Source of the DNA: Epinephelus fuscoguttatus
Taxonomy: Eukaryota; Chordata; Actinopteri; Perciformes; Serranidae
Assembly (NCBI RefSeq): GCF_011397635.1
Contig: NC_064770.1
Location: forward strand, 6,157,826-6,221,825
Direction of reading: 5' to 3'
DNA: 64,000 nucleotides
How positions within the stretch are numbered: position 1 is the stretch's first letter; the number at the start of each line of letters is the position of its first letter. Below, piece after piece: positions 37,120 through 49,105 of this stretch. A program made the translations under genes and the position numbers. The notes beneath the pieces are model-generated. The model did no database searches, was not told where the DNA came from, and worked only from the letters and a program-made list of their open reading frames with translations.

Positions 37120-38039
37120 TGTGTTGCATCTCACACCACTGACTTGAACTTCTCAATGAATGAATGTGATTGTTTCTTATTTGTGATTAGAATTATTTAC
37201 TAGTACTTACTGAGTATTTTTCTGGTTCTTGTCCCAAAGTTATCCTCTGAACTGTGTTGTTGTGTGGAACACTAATATGTTCACTCAGGGCTGGAAGACT
37301 CAGCAGTACTAAGAGGTCACGGTGGTCTGAAATGCTGTGAGTTCCCTCTCCAAAAGGGTAATCCACCAGTTTTACATGTAAAACTCAGTTTTTGTAGTCC
37401 TGTTGAGCACCACCAAGTCATTATAATATCTTCTGTGGCTCTGGAGGAGATTTGTCAAGTCTAAGAAAACAAGTGACATCACACGAAAAATCTTGGGATG
37501 TTTTCAAACCTATCATTGGTTGGCTCTGAATGAGTTGGTAAACTGTTGCGTTTACACAAACATGATTACAAAATGTCTGGAGGAAACTATTATCTGCACA
37601 GATATTGGGAAAACAATGTACTTGGTTGCTGGTCCCATGCAAACTTTCATTCCTTCGCTAGCCAGTTGCTAAGAACAATGTAATTTCACTCATTCGCATC
37701 CCAGAATGCAAAGCTCACCTGGCTACGGGAGGTGAATTTGCATTTCCTAGGATAGTGAAGGCATCACCCACCCTACTCTCCCTCTGATTGGGTAGTACTC
37801 AATGCCATGGGTTGGTTGGATTGGTTAGGTTAAGGTAAGAGAAGTGCGAACGGTTAGGGTTAGGGTAAGAATGTCAGAGTAAGCCAATGAGAGGCAGAGG
37901 AAGGCAGAGTAGGGCAGGTCATGTTTCTCTATCCTAGGAAATGCAAATTTGTCTATGGAAGCCATTTAGCTCAAACTTTAAAAAAAAAAAAAAGGGAAAA
38001 GTGATCTCCAGGGCTAAAAACTGAGGTCAATGCAGAAGT

Positions 38040-38130
38040 GCCAAAACCTGCAGATCCTCTAATGGCCACTTGAGGCTGGCCCCAGAAGCAAGTCACTCCC
38101 CATAGACCCCCATGTTAAAATGCCTAATTT
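38040..38130 (-). repeat. Interspersed repeat family D fragment
   Basis: TAATGGCCACTTGAGGCTGG and CCCCATAGACCCCCATGTTA are the inverse of GCCAGACTCAAGTGGCCATT and ATGGGGGTCTATGGGG at 63276-63326, so this is the same family in the opposite orientation. Confidence 0.6.
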
Positions 38131-38734
38131 AACAGCAGTGATAAACATGGAGTCTAAACATAGATAGATAAACATTACAGCCTGGTCTCTAAAGCTAATT
38201 TACCTATGTACAATTGCTGTGTTCAACCAATCGCACTAAGAGGGAAAACGAGTGTCTGGACTAAACTACACAGGTTAGAAAACAGCCTTAGTTTGGGTAT
38301 GGAGCCCAATAATTTCTAAGAAAAGTGTGGGTTAGAAATAGGAAATGTGGCATTGGAAAGAAGTGTGCATTTACTAGAAAGGAGGGTCTAACAAAAGATA
38401 TTGTTGGGTTGCGTTATGGGATGTGTTAGAGTGTTTTTGGACCTATATTAGGAACTAAAAGTAAGGCTATTTCAACCTCTACTGCACAAATTTTAACTGT
38501 TCTTTTGTAATCTTTTATGTTGGAGGTCCCCAAACTATATTAATGTAAATATATGTTACTTGTGCTGGGTGTTGCACAGTTTAGGGGGAATGCAACGGTA
38601 TCATAAAGAGAAGGCAAAAAAATTGTCAGGGGGGGGAAACTCTCAGCTGTTAGGGGATGCAATAATAAATGGAAAAGGAAAACATTTCCCACTGTGATCT
38701 TTTACGGGATACAAACATGTCAGTGACAGATGAC

Positions 38735-38790
38735 ACTGTACCATCAGTGAATGAGGAAACAATATTTTCTTCATTCACTGACGGTACAGT
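38735..38790. repeat. Inverted repeat forming a 25-bp hairpin
   Basis: Left arm 38735-38759 (ACTGTACCATCAGTGAATGA...) pairs with right arm 38766-38790 with two mismatches, one of which is a G-U pair in RNA. The loop is about six bases. It lies in possible rogdi 3' UTR. Origin is unknown. Confidence 0.75.
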
Positions 38791-39610
38791 ATCACCTGCT
38801 TGTGGACCAGTTTCAATGTCAGCCCTTCCAGATACAATTTGATGAGCCATGGTGTTTCACCTCAGAGCTGATCACAAAGGTGAAGTCAGTTAAAATGCGA
38901 GGCCATGTTTACATCACATGGGATGGATGGAAGATGTGGGAAAGATACCCATGTTTACATCTTGCCAGCATTCATGTCATTGAGAGGTAGAAATACTGTG
39001 CGTTTATAATATAACACCATATCCATTAAGTCTGGGTTTAATGACATCGAACAATAATCTTTTCATATGTGGTTTTCAGGCATGTCCGTATCAGTGAGTG
39101 GGTGGTTGGATGTGTCAGAGCTTTCAGAAAAATTTGGATTTCCCATTCGTAATTATAACTTGGATGTTGATGTAATTGCTCTTTATAAGTTGTAAACTCT
39201 GATAATTCCAGTGTGACATTAACATGGCATTAAGGTGGACACTGAAACTGGGATCATGCTTTTTGTTTTTTGTTTTTTGTTTGCCTGCTTTTTGTTATTG
39301 TTTATTTCCCCATTTGGTGGAAATGACACAATTCACATTCCCTGTTTGTTACGACATGGATATGTCTAAACAATAAGCTACTTCACATGTATGTTGGTGT
39401 ATTCTTTGATTTCAAGTTTTTGTCTGCTTTATGTTCATATTTATTTGACACAGTTTGCACACATGTTGTTGATTCTGAACCAAACGCTAATCCAATCATG
39501 AACAAATGACTTCATTCCAGTAAGTGTTAATCTATGTTGAAAAGCTGCCTATCATATAAAATGTGGAAATTATTTATCTGATATCTGTGCAATAAAAATA
39601 TTCTAAACAG

Positions 39611-42148
39611 TGACCTGTCCATGTCGAACTCTCTTTCTTAACCTTTGCTGACTGCTGCAGTGAGGCTAAAGGTGTCTCATTAGATGACAGTTTGTCTCCA
39701 CTGGTTAAATGAACTTCTACCAGCTGTGCTTTAGTTTCTTGTTCCTGATGAAGAAAAATGTGTCTCCTCACATGAGACACTAGTTAGTACAATCATCAGC
39801 AAAATGTACCAAATGTTTAAGTCCTCATTGTGCAGCAGAATTGTCCCAGTGACTGATATAGTGTTACACCATGAATACTGATGCATATGTTAGCAGCATT
39901 TTTAAGTATCTTTTATTTTATATTGAACACTTTGGTGTTCTATAGACATGTACCTCAGGAGTTAAATTATATTTTAAGGTTGGACAGATGCAGAGTAATG
40001 CTTTATTTCTTTTCTGAAAACAGCAAAGAGATGTATTTCTCCAGGACAGTGCAAGAGTTACAGTAAAGGTATATCACTGAGATCTCTGCGCAGAAACGTG
40101 AATGAATGGTGAATTGTCAAAGGAGTGAACATAGTAGTGTAGTGAAATGACATAATGTCTTACAGTGGTGATGTGTATGTTTTGCTGAAAACCTGTGAAA
40201 TAAACACTTCTCTGAGTTCTACTAAAGAGTGTAGTGGCTACCCCCAAGGAGTAATGTGCTGCCATGCCAGTATAAATAATGATAAGGAGTGTTGTCGTCT
40301 TGGTTCACGCTGGTTGGGAGCACAGAGCCTCCATTATCATTGTGTCCACATCACTTTATTACAGCTATCAGGTGTACTTTACTGCAAACTAAGTTACTTG
40401 ATAGCTTCTTTACCCAGTTAGGTAGTACAACCATTAGCACACCTGTGGAGGGCAAATACTGGTCAGTTGCAAAATACAGTGTTTGGATGCCAGTTAAAGG
40501 CAGACTCCAGTGGGGCATCCACTGGTACCAACCATGTCGGCACTGCTTGTCTGGAGGGGGGGGTAAATAATGCTCCAAATTTAGGCTTAATTTTGGGGAG
40601 GGAAAAACTGGCAGTCATTTTCAATAGTGTCCCTTAAACTCTCACCTCAAGACATCCTCAGGAAAATGGGTTCTATGGTACACACAAATCTCCCCTAAAC
40701 TTGGGAAGGCTTGTTCCCAGTGTTTTGTTTCTTACAATCAGTGTACTCCTTTAGATTAAAGCTGCGTATTCATCCTTTAAGGAAAAAAACAACCAGCCTA
40801 TTTGAAGAACAATGAATCACCTACCATAAGTAATATTAGATAAGTAATATTAACTGTAAAATAAGAAACCAAAGTATATCAGTGTGTGATCTCTTCAGTC
40901 ATACACTGACATTTTTTCAACAAGCCTATATACAATATAGCAGAATTCCTGAAATTCAGTTTTGACTTTTGGTCTTGGTGTGCCACCCCAAGATTTTAAG
41001 GGGCCACATCTGACCACCCTGATGAAAAATGGCTGGAGGGGCCATTGAAAGAGTGAAATATTGAAGACAAAAGTGGTGACTGAGGAGTGTTTGAGCAGGG
41101 CAGCAGCTGTGTGATCCCATCTGGGCTGAGCCTGCAAACCTTTGTGCCGTCGTCAGAACAACACAAACATCGATCTCCTGTTTAATGATTTATGCCTTCA
41201 TATGATTTTGTGTACTTTGTCCTCTACAAATGTTGGTGTGTCTGTTAGCTACGACAAGTGTTCCATAAATGAACATGGCATACTGAGAAGTAATAGACCA
41301 ACACATAAATAAATAGAGCAAAGTTGACATTTTTATTATTGTTAAATATTTGTTATAAAGTAAAACCTTCAAATTAAAACTACCATTCTCTTTTTACACA
41401 CAAAAAAAAACAAGACGAAGTTACATTCAAATCTACAGAGACATAAAAACATAAACAGCTGAGTGTTTCCAGCTCCTCTGTTGTATCCTAGCAATTAACT
41501 CTACACAGCAGTGACAGAAAGATCACATGTGTTAGATTTCCATAGCTGGGTACCAAAGGACACGTGAATGATTCTTTCTATGTGCAAGTCAGTGAAATTT
41601 GTTTACAGACTGGTGACAGTAAAATCAAGGTTTTGGCACAGGAGTCAGACTTAAAGGCTCTGCTTGTAGCTTCATCAGCCTTCACAATACTGGATCAGTG
41701 CAGTTCAACTGTCAGGGCTCCAGAGCCATGTTTTCTATGCCAACCTTCGTTCTTCGAGGCTGTTGAGGAAGCATAAAGAAATCTTTCTTTAATCACACAC
41801 AGCTGTCATTATCACAGTAAAGAGTCCTCAATGACCTCAGCTCAATTTCTGTTCATTTCACAACATGACAGGATCTCCCTCTAAGGTGGTTCAACGAATG
41901 AGAAGGTTGACATGCCAAGGAGTGCTGAGGACTTACATTCTCTACTGCTGAGGTGGGAGGCAGTCTAGATGTACAGGTTAAACACAATGGCCTCTGACCA
42001 TTTCTAAAATGTTTTGGCGTCTTTGTGGCTGGCCTATGGCTGATTTTCAAATCTATCAAATACAATGCACTGCAATGAGGGACTGTTAGTAAAAAGTAGT
42101 GTACAGTACATTCCATGGACACTACTCTTGTTTTTGTGCACAAACAGT
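39611..42148. other. Intergenic DNA between rogdi and smim22
   Basis: No exon with splice signals and homology was recognised. A minus-strand AATAAA lies near 41328-41336 and could end smim22 transcripts. A repeat-like stretch (GTGCCACCCCAAGATTTTAA near 40980) resembles common teleost repeats. Confidence 0.35.
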
Positions 42149-43600
42149 TTTTATGCCTCCATGCCAGCAACAGCCATGGCAGGAGGCATTATGTTGTCAG
42201 GTTCTCTGTTTGTCCCATTCTCATTCATAAGTGCGATATCTAAGGAACGCCTTCAGGGAATATCTTCAAATTTGGCCAAAATGTCCACTTGGACTCAAAA
42301 GATGAACTGATTTAGAATTTGGTGGTCAATGGTCACTATGACCTCACAAAACATGTTTATAGCCATAACTCAAGAATTCAGACACTAATTATGACTTCAT
42401 TTCACATAAACGTCTACTTGGATGAAATGGTGAAGTGATGAAATTTTATATCCAAAAGGTCAGAGGTCATCTTCCCTGTGACATCATAATGTATCTGGCC
42501 ATTATTCAACGCCATAACTCAGGAACAGACTGGGAGACATTTGGTCACATACTGAACTGGTGACATTAATCTTGGGTGTCCACCTTTAGACTGTGGTGAA
42601 TGCATAGATCTTCTGTGCTGCCAGGTTGAATTTGAAGCATTGTCTGTTGTAACAGCTACACACAGGCCCACTGTCGGGGGGGGGTCAAAGGGTACAGATG
42701 ACCCTGGCTCAAGGCCAAGGGGGGGCCCATGAAAAGGTCTATGCTTGACACTTAAATTGGATCAAGTACAACAATTAACTTACTGACTTACATCACTGAC
42801 TGAAGTTACAGGTATGACAGGCAGAGCTGAGGCAGAGTAATTTTTATCAAATAAAACCTGCTGTATCAGGCTCAGTTTTAAAGCTACAGTGAAGACACAG
42901 GTATCATATTAATCTAGATGGCCTAAGGCATCCATTGGTACTAACCAAATAACGCCCCAAATTTACGCTAAATTTTGGTGAATGAAAAAGGAATTTTGCC
43001 TTTTTTTCCCAAAATGGTATATTTAAATATTTCTGCTTACTGGGGTCCCTAATCAGTCTTTGAATTTCATAAAGTGGGTATGACTGGAAAACTGATAATT
43101 GACAACCATATACTCTTCACACTGTTTTAGTTCACACAATTTGACCAATATTTGATTAAAGTAGCCCTCAAGATTGAATGAATAAATGAAGAAAACATTT
43201 TTTGTTCACTCCTGATTTGATCTTACAATTTAATACCTTGTAGTAATTTCCTCAATCAATGCTAGATTTGACTTTTCTCTCCTCATTCATTGGAGGGCAT
43301 TTTTCAGCCCAGGACATAGATGTGACTACCTCTGCTTTTCAAAATAAGAAAATAGGGTCTTAACACAGAGTAGATACATGGAAATAAGATTAATTGGATT
43401 ATATTCACAGGAAGTGTAAAAATGTATAGGGATCCACCCACCCACCCCCACTGGATGTGGATGAGAGGCCCACCTTTGAAAATGTTGTCCCCCTGCCTGT
43501 ATTTCCTAATGGCTGGCCTGAATACACGAGTCTAGACAGACATGGATGTAAACTGAAACTTGACTGGTTGGTGGGGGCATACAACCATGTGGCAGTAATT
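42149..43600 (+). repeat. Interspersed repeat family A, copy 3, split by an insertion
   Basis: 42149-42655 matches the family A copy at 7966, including TTGGACTCAAAAGATGAACTG and ACTGGTGACATTAATCTTGG. The expected tail (AGACATGGATGTAAACTG, TTGACTGGTTGGTGG) appears only at 43536-43595. About 870 bp of unrelated sequence lies between (about 42660-43520), so the copy was split after it inserted. Confidence 0.65.
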
Positions 43601-43860
43601 CTACTTTTTCAATTCAATGTTTATTTGTGACATACTATATAGGGGATACATTTGCACTCAGATTGTGGACACTTAAATAAAAAACTATGGAGGATAAATA
43701 CAGCACACTACATAATAAATAGGGAGTGATTTCATACACAGCCTCTCTCCATGGCGAGTTCTGAGTGTTTAGTGTTCCCACTTTTTGATTTCTGCCTTTG
43801 AGTCAGCACCTCACTACAAGTGTGTGTTTTATGTCAGTTCTCTCTTGTACATGTGTTTAC

Positions 43861-46523
43861 CTTGTCGTCATCACAGCAGCAGCAGCAACAACAGCGTATG
43901 ATGACCAGGATGACCAGCAGCAGCACCATACCTAAAAACACACACACAGCAGGGTGTGGTTGAGCAGACACAGAGTCCTTTTTTAGGAGTTAGGTCCAAT
44001 TGATTGGTACCAAAACCAAATCACTGTATAGGAGACAGCTCTGTCCAGCATGCAGTAGCAGCAGCTTTAGCATGCTGTGTTTGAGTATACTGAGGGCAGC
44101 TAGCATTACAGATCAGAATGGCAATGATGCAGACAAAAGAGAATACCAAAGCCAAAGTGCACATCAAATATTTACTTTCAATGATAAAGCAGACCCACTG
44201 CAGAATCCTGTGTTTGAGAGGGATGAAAGTGATTTGCCCAAACAAGCAGATACAGGATATATGTGAAATAGCTGCATAGATAATTAATTATTAGCTCTAG
44301 TACTTGTAGTTCATTAGCTCACACCTTACACAAATCCCTCATTTAACCTATTTTCCTTTTGGTTACAATAGGGTCATTCTTAAACCTCCCATATTGTTGG
44401 AGTGGATTGAGCATTTTAATACTGTTAAAGTATCAAAATGTTCAATCCACAGAGAAATACAGTCAACAACAGTCATTATTCAGACTGTGCCTTTAGACAG
44501 GCCGTCAGGACTTCTGTGAAGTTGTGATGTCACAACTATAAAATGACCATTTAAAACTTGAAAACAAACACTGTAAAAAAACAACAACTTTGTATTTCAA
44601 GTTGGAAATTAATGCAACAGCTGACAAGGAACCTATAAAAGAAGGAAAGAACATGACGTCAGTGACAGCATTCAAATTTTGCATTGGAGCCAGAGTTTGG
44701 TGGCACTTCTGTTGAGGTTAATGGGGCGGGTATGGCAAATCACACTATAACCCACATCCTTGTTGTTTCACACACATTACTCGATGTCAACTGATGTTTT
44801 TTATCTAAATGTGTGCGTTTGTTGTCCTTGTTATTGGTCTCCAAACAGATCATCGCTCTGTCCAGCAGCTGTATATTGCTCAACTCAAGCCCCTGCTGGG
44901 TCTGAGATAGCTTCATCATGACACATGACCCAACAGGGCAGGTATGACTGGTTATCACTGCAATTATGACCAGACCAGGAAACAGTAGGCTACAGGTAAC
45001 TAACTGGCACTTAAGTGATAAAGCTCCAGATTTGTGGAGGCATATAATTTGGCGATTAGCGCCACCTCCTGACAACAACAGTAAACATTATCAAAAGAGC
45101 TGACGTTTTAGCTCTGAGTATTTTTAAATATCATATCATATCATATCATATCATATCAAAATATCAATCAACAGTTTGACTGTTGTTTAGTTATTTATAA
45201 CATTACAATATTACCTCCTATAAGGACAGAAAGGAGAAAAATAAAGCCACTGCAGCTAACTCACTGGTTGCTTTTCTTGTATTCTATCAGGTACAGTGGC
45301 ATGCAAAAGTTTGGGCACCCCTGGTCAAAATTTATTTCACTGTGAAGAGTTAAGTAAGTAGAAGATGAACTGATCTTTGAAAGGCATGAAGTTAAAGATG
45401 GAACAGTGTTGCTTATGGTATAATCAACTAATAAAAATCAGTTCAACAGTTTGTGCCTGTCTTGATACGTTTGCACAAAATTCAGTACAAATATCTTTAA
45501 ATGATCCAGTGATGCACAGACTTAGTCTTTAGATTACAAGTTCCACTCATGTTCTGTTACTGTTGCGACCAGACAGGGGCATAACTCCAAAAGTTCATAC
45601 GATAGTTCATTGATATTTCATTTAACTAGCATTTTATTCAACTAATTGTCTGGTTTTGTTTGCCTCATTAGAACCCTGAAATATATGAATTCTGGTTCAA
45701 TCATGTAAAGCACTTTGTGGCTTTGTTTTCACAAGTGCTGTATAAAATAAAGTTTATTATTTTGAACTGTTATTCTATGGTGCTTTGCGTGATCACCCAG
45801 AGGGATGAGATTCACGCTGATAATGTTTGTTGACATTCAGCTGGCTGCAGTGGATATTTGAGCACCACTGAGTCACTGTATAGACATCCATAAGACATCT
45901 GACTTCCCTGCTTTAAGCAGTGATAGAGGGATGCAAGCATTGGACAGATCAGTGACTTAAGTTGGACATCTACTCAACTCAAGATTATGTTTGCGTCTTA
46001 AATGCCAACAGAATATTGCTCCAGTGGAAATACAGACTCCTGTCAGTGTCGCCATCTTGTGTAACATGGGTAAATACTGACTGCAGGAACAGTCAACATC
46101 CATAAGACATCTGACTTCCTTAAGCAGTGATAGAGGGATGCAACATGTGGGAGTCAAACCATTTCTGTTGGATATGTTAATTCTGGAATCCACTGAATAC
46201 TGTGATCAGGGGTTGTGGGGAAGGGGTAAGATAATGGAAGGGCAGCTGGGGAGGTAGGTAGGTAGAGGTGGGAAAATATTCCAATGTAAACTTTTCACTG
46301 CTTTCTGCTCATTTTCTACCTTTCTATATACCCTGATTCTGTGTTATATAAATCATTAGAATGTCTTTGCCTCTTAAATCCATTACTTTCATCTTCACTC
46401 ACCAATGAAAATGAAGAAGACTGCAAAAAAGGCGATGTCCCAGTCAGACCGGAAGATCTGCAGTCTGGAAACAACATGACTGAACCGATCCACCAACTCC
46501 TGTTGCAGGTTTCTCTGCTCCAT
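43861..46523 (-). CDS. smim22: smim22 (small integral membrane protein), coding exons
   Basis: The ATG is at 46523-46521. Coding exon 1 (46523-46403; the spliced exon likely begins at 46531) encodes MEQRNLQQELVDRFSHVVSR and then LQIFRSDWDIAFFAVFFIFI. The next exon (43931-43861) has a clean acceptor (TTTTTAG) and continues GMVLLLVILVIIR followed by seven cysteines and DDDK. Splice phase joins without a stop. The pattern of a short amphipathic N terminus, a conserved W-D before one membrane helix (about residues 29-53) and a juxtamembrane cysteine run matches vertebrate SMIM22 (human about 83 residues). The block ends at AAG/GTAAAC, a usable donor in phase 0; a further exon was not found, and if unspliced the frame would stop nine codons later. 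Tail-to-tail placement with rogdi matches human 16p13.3. Human SMIM22 (CASIMO1) is reported to affect actin and lipid-droplet behaviour in epithelial tumour cells. Confidence 0.85.
45128..45157. repeat. (ATATC)6 microsatellite
   Basis: Six perfect pentanucleotide units inside the smim22 intron. Confidence 0.95.
45294..45375 (+). mobile_element. Tc1-like terminal fragment
   Basis: ACAGTGGCATGCAAAAGTTT followed by GGTCAAAATTTATTTCACTG and AAGTAAGTAGAAGATGAACT matches the left end of the elements at 19859 and 29655. Only the terminal region remains. Confidence 0.7.
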
Positions 46524-46540
46524 CACCCTGTCTGCTTTCA

Positions 46541-46543
<3 letters not shown>

Positions 46544-46610
<67 letters not shown>
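46544..46610. repeat. (CA)n microsatellite beside a smim22 splice acceptor
   Basis: About 33 uninterrupted CA units ((TG)n on the coding minus strand). It ends about a dozen bases upstream of the predicted acceptor of the first coding smim22 exon (46531). Confidence 0.95.
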
Positions 46611-46613
<3 letters not shown>

Positions 46614-46860
46614 CAGCACAGAGCTCAGCTCACAGTTTAGTGCCATCTGAGTCTATTCAACACAGCAGCACCACATAGAGCAGGAACAGAGTTAGGTTGC
46701 ACTGAAACCCTGCAGACTTCATGGAGCTAATAAGTATCTTATTGATGATCATTCACAGCTAATGGGGGGAATGTTGGAATTCAATTAAAATGTTATTGTC
46801 TGTTTATACACTAATGTAATATATTACAGAAATATTACAGTAGTGTATCAGCAAACTGTC

Positions 46861-47050
46861 TTAAAGGGATAGGTAGGGCTGTGTGAGGTACTTATCCAGA
46901 GTCATTATATTACATCCAGCAGATGTCAGTTTGGAGTGAGAAATGAGCAATGAGCAAAGGTATGTTTAGCAAAGGTATGTTTGGAGAAAAATGGGTGCCG
47001 AATTTCATGAAAAGAACACCTGTCCAACTGTTAAACATGGAGGTGGTTGT
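46861..47050. repeat. MITE family C left-end fragment joined to a Tc1-like internal fragment
   Basis: 46861-46940 (TTAAAGGGATAGGTAGGGCT, GAGGTACTTATCC, GATGTCAGTTTGGAG) matches the left arm of the 60008-60862 element. From 46943, GAGCAATGAGCAAAGGTATG and TTGGAGAAAAATGGGTGCCG match the Tc1-like transposase region seen at 20455-20525 and 30320-30350. Confidence 0.6.
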
Positions 47051-48262
47051 GAGTACATAAAAAAGGTACTGTTGATTAGAAGCCTTAGAAATTAAGACAA
47101 TATGCTTATGCCTATAGCTGAGAAAGGACAGGAAATGAGGGGACGGACAAATGGGGAAGGGCATGCAACGAGGTCCCAAAGACCTGGAACAGGGGACAGT
47201 GCAGTTGATGGTTGACACATATATTCAGGTTACTGAGGGTGAACTGGTTTAGTTTATCTGTTTAGCAAATGTGTGCTGATGCTGGTGAGTAGTGTGCAGA
47301 TCTACTGTATGATCTGGGTCAATATAAATTTGGTGAATCAAAGCAAAATCTTACAGGCCCTTTTTGCAGCATACATTTTCATGTCATGGTGGGAAAAGCA
47401 CAAAAATAAATACAAATGTCTGATTTTAATTTAGCTACTTTGCTTTTAAATGTTCTGCCACACCATCATGGCTTTTTATGGAATTGATTTTTAGTAACAC
47501 CTCTATTTTTCCCTCTATGACGTTCTGAAGGTCTATGGAGATCTAAAACACAATATCTTACATACACTACATGATTTAAATAGCTGTAGAAGCACAATTT
47601 TCACACCAATCTGTAGAACGTGGTGACAGAAGTGGAACAACAAAAGACTGAAATGTTCAAGTTGTCTCTTGTGTCATTTAATAAAGAGATAAAACAGAAT
47701 AATAAAAAGTTATAACAGAGTCGGTCTTATTTCAGCTGAAAGGTCACCTGGAGTGTCCTTCCTGGGCTATGTTTGACAAAGAAGAACAGATGCAGTCGCA
47801 TAATGAAGTTAAAACGAAGATGAAGAGGGAGAATAGGGAGGCCTCCAGCTAACTGATATCTTTTATGAGAACAGAAACAAAACAAGACTCTCATACACAG
47901 ATGAAATGTGTTCAAGGACACAGTTCAATTCAGGTCAGGAAAAAAACTTACACATCAGAAGGAAGCAGAATACTCTTTACAGTACATTTGTATTTGTTCC
48001 TACATGGAACAGAGACATATATAATATATTTATGCTGAAACGTACTTGCTACATCACAAATAAACCACTGCTCTCCATGTAGTGTTGACTGTAACTACGC
48101 GGACTCATCAGACATGACAACTGCACGACGTAGCCTGCTGTAGTTTACTACGTCATTCACTCAGAGGCTTTTAAGGATAGAATATTTCAAATTATTTTAA
48201 TGTACAATAAATAAAAAATACTAGTTATAGACTACACAAGATATTATTTAGACGTGACTTAC

Positions 48263-48420
48263 CTGTCAACGGAGTCGCTTGTTTTTTTCTTTTCTTCCGG
48301 GTACGAAGGGCTACCTGACACCTGACACACCTGTTCACACTGGCGCACTGATTCTGTTCTTCCTTCCTGATGTCGCATTTAAAACAAACGGCCTTCCTGG
48401 ACTGTGTGTTAGGATTTCCC
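48263..48420 (-). other. Possible 5' non-coding exon of smim22
   Basis: On the minus strand GTTGACAG/GTAAGT at 48263 is a perfect donor. It lies about 1.7 kb upstream of the first coding exon, with CpG-containing sequence and a CCGGAAG ETS-type site (48294-48300 region) upstream. A 5' UTR exon and promoter are inferred from position and splice signal only; the end at 48420 is arbitrary. Confidence 0.4.
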
Positions 48421-48682
48421 CATCTGTAATCATAAAACTAAAGCAGACTGACTGCAGGAACAACAGAACACAAAGCCGTGAAACTTAAAGGGTGTACTGT
48501 GGGGAGTCAAACATACGGCCCGCGGGCCAGAACCGGCCCGACAAAAGCACTATTCGGACGGGATTAGTTTTATATAGGGACGTGGGGTAATGTCACTTTA
48601 CCACAGGACGTCAGTAATATTAATGGCCGATTCGCACGGGATAAGAAATATCAGTAAAACTACCACAAGTGGGAGGGGTAAA

Positions 48683-49089
48683 TGTTATGGTCCTGTTTTT
48701 TGTCGTTTTCTGTGAAAGCATGTTTCTGATATCTCTCTCCCTCTGTCTGCAGGGGGTGTGCCGGGAGGCGGGGCGATCACTGGGAGCAGGGCTTCCAGCA
48801 CACCTGCAGCTTGTTTCTGCCTAATCAGCCAGCTACTTAAGCCACTCTCTCATTGTCTCCTGTGCTGGATTGTTCCCTATGCTTGTGCACCTCGCTCGAG
48901 CTCTCAGTGATCTCCTGCCTGTCGCCACGTGTAGTCCTCAGCATCTTCCTCGTGCTTTGTCGAGCCTTTTCAGTTGTTACTTTGTTTTTGAGCATGTTCC
49001 TCGTGACATCCTTTTTGTGAACATTTGGCAATAAAACATTTTGTTTGAACTCTGCTACTGGGTCCTGGTTCCTTGACTGGCACGTAACA
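48683..49089 (+). repeat. 5' LTR of the Gypsy element
   Basis: Begins TGTTATGGTCCTG and ends CACGTAACA. Contains AATAAA at about 49031. Differs from the 3' LTR at five sites. Confidence 0.95.
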
Positions 49090-49105
49090 GAACAATCCGG
49101 CCAGC

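Larger units (their letters stand above)
36912..39610 (+). other. rogdi 3' UTR and downstream DNA
   Basis: Follows the rogdi stop. The first strong candidate poly(A) signal I see is AATAAA at about 39590-39595, in GTGCAATAAAAATATTC, so a long 3' UTR is possible but unproven. It holds an ACTG tetranucleotide array (37092-37119), a copy of repeat family D (38040-38130) and a 25-bp-arm hairpin (38735-38790). No convincing ORF. Confidence 0.4.

Noticed and set aside
37855..37866. TTAGGG repeats (interstitial telomere-like)
   Set aside because: Only two units, as often occurs by chance or in repeats; not a telomeric array.
38751..38990. A 79-codon + strand frame downstream of rogdi
   Set aside because: It begins within a hairpin, has no recognisable domain and no splice context.
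46395..46646. Start of smim22 at the upstream ATG of an 83-codon frame (MALNCELSS)
   Set aside because: That frame runs through the TG microsatellite as poly Val-Cys; the acceptor and the ATG at 46523 give a protein like SMIM22.
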